NCBI GenBank assembly: GCA_015657635.1
Contig: JACDQM010000005.1
Span: forward strand, 1-39,251
DNA from: Roseateles sp.
Lineage (GTDB): Bacteria > Pseudomonadota > Gammaproteobacteria > Burkholderiales > Burkholderiaceae_C
DNA length: 39,251 nucleotides
Direction of reading: 5' to 3'
Made by a program: the position numbers and the translations under genes
The notes under the pieces: generated by a model
Databases searched by the model: none
Told to the model about the DNA's origin: nothing
Seen by the model: only the letters and a program-made list of their open reading frames with translations
In this document: positions 13,470 through 20,645 of the stretch, piece after piece
Layout of the letters: every line of letters begins with the position of its first letter
Numbering within the stretch: position 1 is the stretch's first letter

Positions 13470-14336
13470 TCAGTTGAGCCAGAACGGGCGCTGCCTCTGG
13501 CTGGCGTCCGCACCGTCCTGCCCGGCCTCCAGGAGGATCAGCCGACGCTTGTTCAGCTGGGCGCGGGAAATGGTGTCGGTGAACGATGCCTTGAACAGCG
13601 CCTGCAAGGACCCGTCGTTGCGCATCTGCGCCAGGCCTTGCTCGAAACGCTGCCGCAGCGCTGTGTCGGCCTTGTTGAACATCAGATAGACCGGGTTGTG
13701 ATAGACCAGCGCCAGATTGGGCGCGACCATCAGATTGCGCTTTTCGGCATGCTGCTCCAGCTCGGCCCAGGCCTCGTGAAGACCCCGGTGGAAATAGTGG
13801 AAGCGGCCGGCGTCCAGCATTGCCAGCAGGGTCTCGGCGCTGTTGGCACCAACGACCGGCAGCCGGTTCAGCTCGAACAGGCGGTAGTCGCTCCACTGGC
13901 TGCCGAAGCCGCCCTGCAGCTGGCGCAGATCCTCCAGGGTCTGCACCTTGGCAAACACGGCTTCATCGCGCCGGTTGATCAGCAGCAGGCGATAGCCCAG
14001 CATGCCCTGGTGCAGGTCGAAGGGGACCACATCGAATTCGGCCAGGCGCTCGGCCGTGGGCGGCAGATAGACCAGATCAACCTCGCGCTGGCGCAGCAGG
14101 GCCAGGCAACGCTCCTGGCTGGGGTCCGGCCCGCTCGCATAGGGCTGCAGGCTGTCGGCTGGAGTGCCGCGCGCCTGGGTCTTGGCCAGGATCTGGCGCA
14201 CCAAGGCGATCCGGTAGGCATAGCGGGCGGGGTCGCTCTGGCAGACCCGCAGCGTCTTGGCGTGCGCCTGCGCCGGTGGCAGCAGCAGGCCCAGCAAGGT
14301 GCTGAGCCAGGCCAGGCAAATCAGCTTTCGGATCAT
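13470..14336 (-). CDS. Orphan periplasmic solute-binding protein (amino-acid type, SBP_bac_3-like)
   Basis: A 288-residue protein with a clear signal peptide (MIRKLICLAWLSTLLGLLLPPAQAHA). The mature part follows the periplasmic type II binding fold used by amino-acid transporters and by the sensory domains of some kinases: LRVCQSDPARYAY near the start, CLALLRQREVDLVYLPPTAERL, GYRLLLINRRDEAVFAKVQTLEDLRQ, and LVYHNPVYLMFNKADTALRQRF towards the end. The start at 14336 puts the signal peptide at the N-terminus; an upstream TTG at 14357 is in frame but less natural. No permease or ATPase gene is adjacent, so it is an orphan receptor or works with a transporter elsewhere. It converges with the LruC gene with 21 bases between them. 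Confidence 0.78.
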   Translation of the reverse strand: MIRKLICLAWLSTLLGLLLPPAQAHAKTLRVCQSDPARYAYRIALVRQILAKTQARGTPADSLQPYASGPDPSQERCLALLRQREVDLVYLPPTAERLAEFDVVPFDLHQGMLGYRLLLINRRDEAVFAKVQTLEDLRQLQGGFGSQWSDYRLFELNRLPVVGANSAETLLAMLDAGRFHYFHRGLHEAWAELEQHAEKRNLMVAPNLALVYHNPVYLMFNKADTALRQRFEQGLAQMRNDGSLQALFKASFTDTISRAQLNKRRLILLEAGQDGADASQRQRPFWLN

Positions 14337-14452
14337 CGGAGGCGCATCTGGCCCCAACGCCAGCTGCAGAGAAATTGATTTGCGGCCAGTCTAAGCGAGC
14401 GCTCCCGACAGCTGTGTGACGGTGTGCATGTTTCGCGAGCGGCGGGCAAAGT

Positions 14453-14464
14453 GAACGACCGTTC
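14453..14464. promoter_or_regulatory. Perfect inverted repeat, candidate operator of the MDR operon
   Basis: GAACG-AC-CGTTC is a perfect 5-bp inverted repeat with a 2-base centre, 84 bases before the reductase start. GAACG/CGTTC half-sites are common in operators of TetR-family repressors that control oxidoreductases. No TetR gene is in the window, so the regulator is unknown. The surrounding 14337-14547 region must also carry the promoter of the divergent solute-binding protein gene. Confidence 0.4.
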
Positions 14465-14547
14465 TATTTTGTCGCCCACGAGACGCCGCCGGCCTGGTGC
14501 TCATGCTTCAATTCGCCGGTCTGATCTTGCTCCAGGAGGCATTCACC

Positions 14548-15567
14548 ATGACCGTCGTCAATCGTCAAATCCAACTCGCCAGCCGCCCCCAGGGCGAGCC
14601 TTCGGCCGACAACTTCAAGCTGGTCGAGGCCACGCTGCCTGCGCTGGCCGAGGGCCAGGTGCTGGTGCGCAACCATTACCTCAGCCTCGACCCCTATATG
14701 CGCGGCCGCATGAACGAGGGCAAGAGTTATGCGCAGCCGCAGCCGCTGAACGAGGTGATGATCGGCGGCACCGTCGGCGAAGTGGTCGAGTCCAAGAACG
14801 CGCATTTCGCGGTCGGCGACAAGGTGGTGGGCATGGGTGGCTGGCAGGAATATCAGCTGGTCGATGCCAGCCAGCGCGGCGTGCTGCAGAAGGTGGACAC
14901 CACCCACATTCCGCTGTCGGCCTATCTGGGCGCGGTGGGCATGCCCGGCGTCACCGGCTGGTATGGCCTGGTCAAGATCATCAACCCCAAGGCCGGTGAG
15001 ACGGTGGTGGTCAGTGCCGCCAGCGGCGCGGTGGGCGGCGCGGTCGGCCAGCTGGCCAAGGTGCGCGGCGCGCGCGCGGTGGGCATTGCCGGCGGCGCTG
15101 ACAAGTGCCGTTATGTGGTCGAAGAGCTGGGCTTCGATGCCTGCATCGACTACAAGGAACACAAGGATGTGAAGAGCCTGTCGGCCGCGTTGAAGGCTGC
15201 CTGCCCGAACGGCATCGACGGTTACTTCGAGAACGTCGGCGGCATGATCCTGGACGCGGTGATGCTGCGGGCCAATGCCTTCAGCCGCATCGCCATGTGC
15301 GGCATGATTTCCGGCTACAACGGCGAGCCCATCCCGATGACGGCGCCCCAGCTGATCCTGGTGAACCGCATGAAGATCGAGGGCTTCATCGTCTCCGAGC
15401 ACATGGAAGTCTGGCCCGAGGCGCTGAAGGAACTGGGCACGCTGGTGGCCACCGGCAAGCTGAAGTACCGCGAGAGCGTGGCCGAGGGCATTGCTGCTGC
15501 GCCCGAAGCTTTCCTCGGCCTGCTGAAAGGCAAGAACTTCGGCAAGCAGCTCGTCAAGCTGATCTAA
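14548..15567 (+). CDS. Zinc-free MDR-family NADP-dependent oxidoreductase (CurA/leukotriene B4 dehydrogenase type)
   Basis: A 339-residue medium-chain reductase. The start at 14548 has CAGGAGG eight bases upstream. The N-terminal half carries LSLDPYMRGRMNEGKSY, typical of the curcumin reductase/prostaglandin reductase group, and has no zinc-ligand cysteines. The NADP-binding Rossmann segment is VVVSAASGAVGGAVGQLAK (about 151-169), preceded by GMPGVTGWYGL. Later GYFENVGGMILDAVM and MCGMISGYNG match the family. Such enzymes reduce the C=C bond of enones and related electrophiles in the cytosol. First gene of an operon with GNAT, GST and SDR genes, suggesting detoxification or catabolism of an electrophilic substrate. 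Confidence 0.93.
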   Translation: MTVVNRQIQLASRPQGEPSADNFKLVEATLPALAEGQVLVRNHYLSLDPYMRGRMNEGKSYAQPQPLNEVMIGGTVGEVVESKNAHFAVGDKVVGMGGWQEYQLVDASQRGVLQKVDTTHIPLSAYLGAVGMPGVTGWYGLVKIINPKAGETVVVSAASGAVGGAVGQLAKVRGARAVGIAGGADKCRYVVEELGFDACIDYKEHKDVKSLSAALKAACPNGIDGYFENVGGMILDAVMLRANAFSRIAMCGMISGYNGEPIPMTAPQLILVNRMKIEGFIVSEHMEVWPEALKELGTLVATGKLKYRESVAEGIAAAPEAFLGLLKGKNFGKQLVKLI

Positions 15568-16020
15568 GTGGCTCTGACCTGGACCTGCTGCGCGCTCGAC
15601 GCCTTGAGCGCGCGTGAGCTCTATGCGCTGCTGCGCTTGCGCAGCGAGGTCTTCGTCGTCGAGCAGCGCTGCATCTATCTCGACCCGGACGGGCAGGACC
15701 TGATGGCCCTGCACCTGCTGGGCCGGGATGCGTCCGGCGACTTGCTGGCCTGTGCGCGCCTGATCCCGACTGCAGCCGGCCCCAAGATCGGCCGGGTGCT
15801 GACCGCGCCCGCCGCGCGCGGCGCCGGTCAGGGCAGGGTGCTGATGCAGCGCGCCATCGCCGAATGCGAGCAGCGCTGGCCCGGCCAGGCCATTGCCTTG
15901 AGTGCGCAGGCGCATCTGCAGGCCTTCTACGCCGGCCTGGGCTTTGCGCCCACCTCGGCCGTCTACGACGAGGACGGCATTTCCCATATCGACATGCGCC
16001 GGGAACCACAGCAGCCATGA
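15568..16020 (+). CDS. GNAT N-acetyltransferase, ElaA-like
   Basis: A 150-residue acetyltransferase starting with GTG directly after the reductase stop codon. The N-terminal LYALLRLRSEVFVVEQRCIY (about 20-39) is the ElaA signature, and GRVLTAPAARGAGQGRVLMQ (about 74-93) is the acetyl-CoA pyrophosphate loop. The C-terminal FYAGLGFAPTSAVYDEDGI (about 116-134) completes the fold. ElaA-type proteins acetylate small substrates that are mostly unknown. Zero spacing upstream and a 4-base overlap downstream place it firmly in the operon; its contribution there is not evident. Confidence 0.9.
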   Translation: MALTWTCCALDALSARELYALLRLRSEVFVVEQRCIYLDPDGQDLMALHLLGRDASGDLLACARLIPTAAGPKIGRVLTAPAARGAGQGRVLMQRAIAECEQRWPGQAIALSAQAHLQAFYAGLGFAPTSAVYDEDGISHIDMRREPQQP

Positions 16021-16949
16021 GTGATTCGATGATCCTGCACCACTACGCCGGCTCGCCCTTCTCCGAGAAGATGCGCCTGATCCTGGGCTACAAGGGCCTG
16101 GCCTGGCGCAGCGTCACCGTGCCGGTGATCAATCCCAAACCCGATGTGCTGGCGCTGACCGGCGGCTACCGCCGCACGCCTTTCCTGCAGATCGGCGCCG
16201 ACATCTATTGCGATACCGCGCTGATGAGCCGCGTGATCGATACGCTGCATCCCGCCCCCAGCCTCTTCCCGGCCGAGGCCGGCGGCGCGGCCGAGATCCT
16301 GGCGCAATGGGCCGACAGCGATCTGTTCTGGGTGGCGATTCCCTACACCATGCAGCCGGCCGGCGCTGCCGCCATCTTTGCCGGCGCACCGCCCGAGATG
16401 CTGCAGGCCTTTGCTGCCGACCGCGCCGCGATGACGGCCGGCATGAAGCGGCCCAGCACACGCGACGCCACGGCCGCACTGCAGACCTACCTCGGCTGGC
16501 TGGAGCAGCAACTCGACGGCCGGCCCTTCCTGTGCGGAAGCGTGCCCAGCATCGCCGACTTCTCGGCGGTGCAGAGCCTCTGGTACATCCGCCGCGCGCC
16601 GCCGGTGGCCGGCATCCTCGATGCTTTCCCGCGCCTCGCCGCCTGGTTTGATCGCATCGCCGCCTTCGGCCACGGCCACAGCGACAAGCTCGGCAGCGCC
16701 GAGGCCATCGCCATCGCGCACGCCGCCACGCCGCGGCCCACCGAGGTGCAGGCGGGGCAAGGCTTCGAGGCCGGCGATGCGGTCGAGGTGGCCGCCACCG
16801 ACTACGCCTGCGATGTCGTCAGCGGCACGCTGGTGGGCCTGAGCGCCGGGCAGATCACGCTGCGCCGCGAGGACCCGCGCGCGGGCACCGTGCATGTGCA
16901 CTTCCCGCGCATCGGCTATGCGCTGAGCAAGGCGAAGCAGCCGGCCTGA
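16017..16949 (+). CDS. Glutathione S-transferase family protein with extra C-terminal domain
   Basis: A 310-residue protein starting at the ATG that overlaps the previous stop codon. Residues about 5-80 are a thioredoxin-fold GST N-domain (HHYAGSPFSEKMRLILGYKG, then YRRTPFLQIGADIYCDTALM). Residues about 95-225 are the helical C-domain (FLCGSVPSIADFSAVQSLW). About 70 further residues (from TEVQAGQGFEAGDAV to the end) form a separate beta-rich domain not found in ordinary 210-230-residue GSTs. GST-N Ser24-type residues are present (SPFSEK). Likely role: glutathione conjugation or reduction of an electrophile, in step with the neighbouring reductases. Confidence 0.87.
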   Translation: MSDSMILHHYAGSPFSEKMRLILGYKGLAWRSVTVPVINPKPDVLALTGGYRRTPFLQIGADIYCDTALMSRVIDTLHPAPSLFPAEAGGAAEILAQWADSDLFWVAIPYTMQPAGAAAIFAGAPPEMLQAFAADRAAMTAGMKRPSTRDATAALQTYLGWLEQQLDGRPFLCGSVPSIADFSAVQSLWYIRRAPPVAGILDAFPRLAAWFDRIAAFGHGHSDKLGSAEAIAIAHAATPRPTEVQAGQGFEAGDAVEVAATDYACDVVSGTLVGLSAGQITLRREDPRAGTVHVHFPRIGYALSKAKQPA

Positions 16950-16985
16950 CGAGAAGACAAGACAGAACCATCAAGGAGACCAGCC

Positions 16986-17885
16986 ATGAAGACTTACCAG
17001 GGCCGCACGGCCGTGATCACCGGCGCGGGTTCGGGCTTCGGCCTCGAAGTGGCGCGCCTCGCTGCCGCGCGTGGCATGAACCTCGTGCTCTGCGATGTGC
17101 AGCAGGACGCGCTGGACAAGGCGGCAGCCGAGTTCGAGGGCCGTGTGCCGGTGCTGGCACGCCGCGTCGATGTGGCCAAGGCCGATCAGATGCAGGCGCT
17201 GGCCGATGCGGTGCAAGAGCGCTTCGGCGCGCCCAGCTTCGTCTTCAACAATGCCGGCGTCGGCTCGGGCGGCCTGGTGTGGGAGAACACGCTGGCCGAC
17301 TGGGAATGGGTGCTGGGCGTCAACCTGATGGGCGTGGTGCATGGCGTGCGCCTGTTCACGCCGATGATGCTGGCGGCCGCCAAGGCTGATCCCTCTTTTG
17401 AAGGCCATATCGTCAACACCGCGTCGATGGCCGGCATGCTGAATGCGCCGAACATGGGCGTCTACAACGTCAGCAAGCATGCAGTGGTCAGCTTGAGCGA
17501 GACGCTCTATCAAGACCTGTCCCTGGTCAGCGAGCAGATCCACTGCTCGGTGCTGTGCCCTTACTTCGTGCCCACCGGCATCTCGCAGAGCCACCGCAAC
17601 CGGCCGGGCGAGCTGGCGGCGTCCAAGCCGACGCAGAGCCAGCTGATCTCGCAGGCCATGAGCGACAAGGCCGTGTCCTCCGGCAAGGTCAGCGCCGCCG
17701 ATGTGGCGGCCATGGTGTTCGCCGCGATGGACGAAGGCCGCTTCTACATCTTCAGCCACCCGCAGGCGCTGGCCGGCGTGCAGACGCGCATGGAAGACGC
17801 CATGCTGCTGCGCAATCCTACCGACCCCTTCAAGGACAAGCCCGAGCTGGGGCAGAAGCTGCGCGGGGCGCTGAAGCAGGGCTGA
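16986..17885 (+). CDS. Short-chain dehydrogenase/reductase
   Basis: A 299-residue SDR behind AAGGAGA. The NAD(P) motif TGAGSGFG is at 12-19, FNNAGVGSGG at about 87-96, the active-site Ser in NTASMAGML (about 141-149) and the catalytic YNVSKHAVVSL (about 159-169). Length is about 45 residues above the classical 250, with a C-terminal extension (LAGVQTRMEDAMLLRNPTDP) that is also found as an isolated fragment downstream of the LysR gene. Final gene of the operon, 36 bases after the GST gene. Substrate unknown; alcohol/ketone chemistry linked to the reductase at the head of the operon is a reasonable inference. Confidence 0.92.
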   Translation: MKTYQGRTAVITGAGSGFGLEVARLAAARGMNLVLCDVQQDALDKAAAEFEGRVPVLARRVDVAKADQMQALADAVQERFGAPSFVFNNAGVGSGGLVWENTLADWEWVLGVNLMGVVHGVRLFTPMMLAAAKADPSFEGHIVNTASMAGMLNAPNMGVYNVSKHAVVSLSETLYQDLSLVSEQIHCSVLCPYFVPTGISQSHRNRPGELAASKPTQSQLISQAMSDKAVSSGKVSAADVAAMVFAAMDEGRFYIFSHPQALAGVQTRMEDAMLLRNPTDPFKDKPELGQKLRGALKQG

Positions 17886-17898
17886 GCGGGCAGCCTTT

Positions 17899-17917
17899 CC
17901 GCGCCATCACGGCGCGG
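17899..17917. terminator. Hairpin between convergent genes
   Basis: CCGCGCC-ATCAC-GGCGCGG is a perfect 7-bp stem with a 5-base loop, 13 bases after the SDR stop and 31 bases from the stop of the opposing methyltransferase gene. There is no T-run on either strand, so it may be a weak or Rho-assisted terminator serving both genes. Confidence 0.4.
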
Positions 17918-17948
17918 CACCGGGGCTTCAGCGTTGCGCCTCACCCTG

Positions 17949-18587
17949 TCAAGGCTTGCGCGCGATGATGAACACGCGAAGGTCCTTGCCGCGCGTGCCG
18001 TGGCGTTCCACTGCTTCCACCGCCAGCCCCTGGCGCTCATAGGCCGCCACCAGTTGCTCGGCCTTGAACAGCAGCACCGGCGGCGCCTTGCCGATCAGCC
18101 GGGCCAGCGGCAGGGCCAGCCGGGTGATCAGCGGGTTCATCTCCCCCACGCAGGCGGTCTTGGAGATGAACAGACCGCCGGGCTTGAGCGCACGCAGCAT
18201 GGGGCTTAGGCTGGCGTCGAGGTCGGGCAATAGATGCACGGCATTGAAGGCCAGCAGCACGTCGAAGCTGCGCGCCTGAGGTGAGCAAGCATCGGCCACC
18301 TCGAACTGCAGGCCGCTCACGGGCTGGGCCTGGAATTTCTCGCGGGCGATGGCAATCATCTCGGGGGCCACGTCGGTGGCGAGGTAGCGGCGCGCCGCGC
18401 CGGCCAGGCGCAAGGCTGTGCTGCCCGTGCCGCAGCCGACCTCGAGCACGTCCTGGTCAGCGTGAAGCAGCGCCTGCACGCGGCGCAGCGTGTTCTCGTA
18501 GCCCGGCTCGTCGGCGATGGGGTCGGCAGCGTACTTGCGCGCGATGCGGTTCCAAAAGGTGACTTGAGGGTGGGCGTGAGCGTTCAT
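17949..18587 (-). CDS. Class I SAM-dependent methyltransferase (UbiE/Methyltransf_25-like)
   Basis: A 212-residue methyltransferase. After an N-terminal FWNRIARKYAADPIADEPGYENTL stretch typical of UbiE-like small-molecule enzymes come the SAM motif VLEVGCGTGSTAL (about 47-59), the acidic ATDVAPEMIAIAREK (about 70-84), FDVLLAFNAVHLLPD (about 109-123) and ALKPGGLFISKT (about 133-144). The substrate is not evident. It is divergent from the LysR gene with 101 bases between the starts, a common arrangement for a regulator and its target. Confidence 0.88.
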   Translation of the reverse strand: MNAHAHPQVTFWNRIARKYAADPIADEPGYENTLRRVQALLHADQDVLEVGCGTGSTALRLAGAARRYLATDVAPEMIAIAREKFQAQPVSGLQFEVADACSPQARSFDVLLAFNAVHLLPDLDASLSPMLRALKPGGLFISKTACVGEMNPLITRLALPLARLIGKAPPVLLFKAEQLVAAYERQGLAVEAVERHGTRGKDLRVFIIARKP

Positions 18588-18688
18588 CGGCGCGAGCAGT
18601 TCTGGCGTTTTCGAGGTGTGCTCGCATGCTACGCATGCAATTTAGTATTCGTCTCAGGCATTTCCGGATATCAACCATACGCATACGC
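18588..18688. promoter_or_regulatory. Divergent promoter region with GCATGC inverted repeat and ACGCAT repeats
   Basis: The 101 bases between the methyltransferase and LysR starts hold GCATGC-TAC-GCATGC (18624-18638), a perfect 6-bp inverted repeat of a self-complementary hexamer, and two adjacent ACGCAT copies (18679-18690, running into the LysR start) with a third inside the inverted repeat. LysR regulators usually bind such dyads in the intergenic region they share with a target. The assignment to this LysR protein is inference. Confidence 0.45.
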
Positions 18689-19645
18689 ATGGACTCACTG
18701 GATTGGAACCAGCTGCGCGCCTTCCTGCACAGCGCGGAGGCGGGCTCGTTCTCAGCCACAGCACGGCGACTGGGCCTGACGCAGCCGACGCTGAGCCGGC
18801 AGGTGGCCGCCATCGAGCAGCGCCTGGGGGTCTATCTCTTCGAGCGCGTAGGCAAGACCCTGCAGCCCACCCGGGCTGGCCTGGCCTTGCTGGACCATGT
18901 GCGCAGCATGGGGGCCGCGGCCGAGGAACTGAAGCTGGCGGCGAGCGGCCAGGTGCAGGCAGTGAGCGGCGTGGTCAGCGTCTCGGCCAGCGATGTGGTG
19001 GCCGCGTGTCTGCTGCCTGCGCTGCTGGTGCGCCTTTCCGAACTGGCACCGGCGCTGCGTGTGGAGGTGATCACGACGAACTCGCTGTCCGACCTGCGAC
19101 GGCGTGAGGCCGACATTGCGCTACGCCATGTGCGGCCCACGGAGCCCGAGCTGATCGGCCGTCTGCTGCGCGAGGCGACGGCAGGCTTCTATGCCTCGCG
19201 CGGCTGGGTGGCGCGACATGGCCATCCGCGCCGTGCCGCCGAAGCAGCCGGACATCGCTTCATCGGATCGGATCGCGGCGGGCGCTACCTGAACCATTTG
19301 CAGGCCTTGGGGCTGCCGGTCGAGGACCAGAACTTCTGCGCTTACTCCGAGAACATGGCCACCGCCTGGGCGCTGGTGATCCAGGGCCTGGGCATCGGCG
19401 TGATGATGGATGAGGTGGCCACGGCCTGTCCTGAGGTGGTGCGCGTGCTGGACGAGGTGCCGCCGGTGCGTTTTCCGATCTGGCTGGTCACGCATCGCGA
19501 ACTGCGCACTGCACGCCGCATCCGCATCGTGTTCGACCTGCTGGCCGAGGCGCTCTCGGCCCCACCGGGCCAGGCGGCCATGAATGAAGCAGGCGCAGAC
19601 GCCATGGCTCCTCGGCCGGTCCGGCGTGCCCGCACGGCACGCTGA
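18689..19645 (+). CDS. LysR-family transcriptional regulator
   Basis: A 318-residue LysR regulator. The start MDSLDWNQLRAFLHSAEAG at 18689 gives the normal N-terminus; the open frame begins 63 bases earlier but that leader is not family-like. The helix-turn-helix is SFSATARRLGLTQPTLSRQV (about 20-39), followed by LGVYLFERVGKTLQPTRAG. The effector domain (about 90-295) includes DIALRHVRPTEPELIGRLL and WALVIQGLGIGVMM. The last 20 or so residues (Arg/Ala/Pro-rich) go beyond the usual end and may be read-through into decayed sequence. Probably regulates the divergent methyltransferase or a former neighbour whose relic lies at its 3' end. Confidence 0.9.
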   Translation: MDSLDWNQLRAFLHSAEAGSFSATARRLGLTQPTLSRQVAAIEQRLGVYLFERVGKTLQPTRAGLALLDHVRSMGAAAEELKLAASGQVQAVSGVVSVSASDVVAACLLPALLVRLSELAPALRVEVITTNSLSDLRRREADIALRHVRPTEPELIGRLLREATAGFYASRGWVARHGHPRRAAEAAGHRFIGSDRGGRYLNHLQALGLPVEDQNFCAYSENMATAWALVIQGLGIGVMMDEVATACPEVVRVLDEVPPVRFPIWLVTHRELRTARRIRIVFDLLAEALSAPPGQAAMNEAGADAMAPRPVRRARTAR

Positions 19646-19710
19646 TGTCCGGCGTGCAGACGGGCATGGAAGACGCGGTGCTGCTGCGCTACCCGACCGA
19701 ACCCTTCTAG
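19645..19710 (+). pseudogene. Relic of an SDR gene 3' end
   Basis: In-frame translation gives SGVQTGMEDAVLLRYPTEPF before a TAG stop. This matches the C-terminal part of the SDR encoded at 16986-17885 (AGVQTRMEDAMLLRNPTDPF), with 15 of 20 residues equal and strong DNA identity to 17776-17835. Nothing of the catalytic core is left. It begins at the LysR stop codon (TGATG). Either a second SDR copy stood next to LysR and was deleted, or a fragment was copied there. Confidence 0.75.
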
Positions 19711-19890
19711 CTCAAGCCCCAAGCCCCAGTGCGAAACCTGATCCGGACAACGCCTGGCGCACCCAAGGCAGCTTCAGTCGGGCTCAAAGCGCTGCGAAGA
19801 CGCGCACAATGGGTGCTATGAATTCGACCCTCCTCAAGGGCCGGGTGTTTCTAGCAGTCGCATTGCCGGCAGCTCCGGCGGCATTCTCGA

Positions 19891-19909
19891 CAGCGTCGTC
19901 AGGACGCTG
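19891..19909. other. Perfect hairpin upstream of secreted-protein gene
   Basis: CAGCGTC-GTCAG-GACGCTG forms a perfect 7-bp stem with a 5-base loop, 24 bases before the start at 19934. No T-run follows on either strand. It could be an operator, a leader structure or a leftover terminator. The rest of 19711-19933 shows nothing I can assign. Confidence 0.35.
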
Positions 19910-19933
19910 AACACTCGCAGCCACTAGCTCCCC

Positions 19934-20398
19934 ATGACCCGCGCACCTTGGATCCTGCTCTGTACGCTCCTGCTGTTCGGGGCAAGCGCCGCCGCAGCAG
20001 CACCGTCCGCACTTGTGCTGGAGGGTCAGGTAGGACACCTTCACCACTACAAGGGGTCCGTGCTGCTGGAGGGCGTTGCAGAGCGCCGGGTGGACAAGGA
20101 GACCACAGAACTTGTCGGGGACAACTTGTGTTTCATCGTCTCTGCCAGGTCGCGCGCACGGGTCCCACGAGACAAGGACGAGCGCCTTGCCTGGTTCTGC
20201 TTCACGGAACGTGATGCAGCAATCCGTGCCCTCCGGCTGCCCAGCGCCCCAGCCCAAGGCACATGTGGCTATCGCATGCCCGCTACGGTCGTCGTGGGCA
20301 GTTACGTGGTGAACCGCTCGGAGTCTGATGTCTTCGATACCGCGGCACTCTTGGCCGTGAAGCGACGTGGCAAAGTGACTGCCATTGCGTGCCGGTAG
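19934..20398 (+). CDS. Secreted hypothetical protein with four cysteines
   Basis: A 154-residue protein with a signal peptide (MTRAPWILLCTLLLFGASAAAAA). The mature part is beta-rich (ALVLEGQVGHLHHYKGSVLLEGV, ATVVVGSYVVNRS) and contains four cysteines (GDNLCF, WFCFTE, GTCGYR, IACR), which could form two disulfides in the periplasm. I do not recognise the family. Base composition is clearly less G+C-rich than the flanking genes and codon use is more mixed, which hints at recent acquisition. It stands alone: the relic-containing spacer lies before it and 247 bases without visible features follow. Confidence 0.7.
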   Translation: MTRAPWILLCTLLLFGASAAAAAPSALVLEGQVGHLHHYKGSVLLEGVAERRVDKETTELVGDNLCFIVSARSRARVPRDKDERLAWFCFTERDAAIRALRLPSAPAQGTCGYRMPATVVVGSYVVNRSESDVFDTAALLAVKRRGKVTAIACR

Positions 20399-20645
20399 CT
20401 CTACAGCGACTCCCGTCCCGGTCACTACCGATGCCCTCAGTTACTCCTGGCAGGACCGGTGCATCGTTGCGACGCCAATTGCCCGGCGATGAGATTGAAC
20501 AGGGAACAGACTGCCATGCTGCCAGTGGCCATGTTTCAGGCGAACATCTGTTTTCATTGATCTGCTGCGTTACGGCTTGGACCGCTGGGCCTATGCCGTT
20601 CGCCTTCTGGCACACTCCCGCTCCAGTTTCCCGCGTGAGTTCCCG

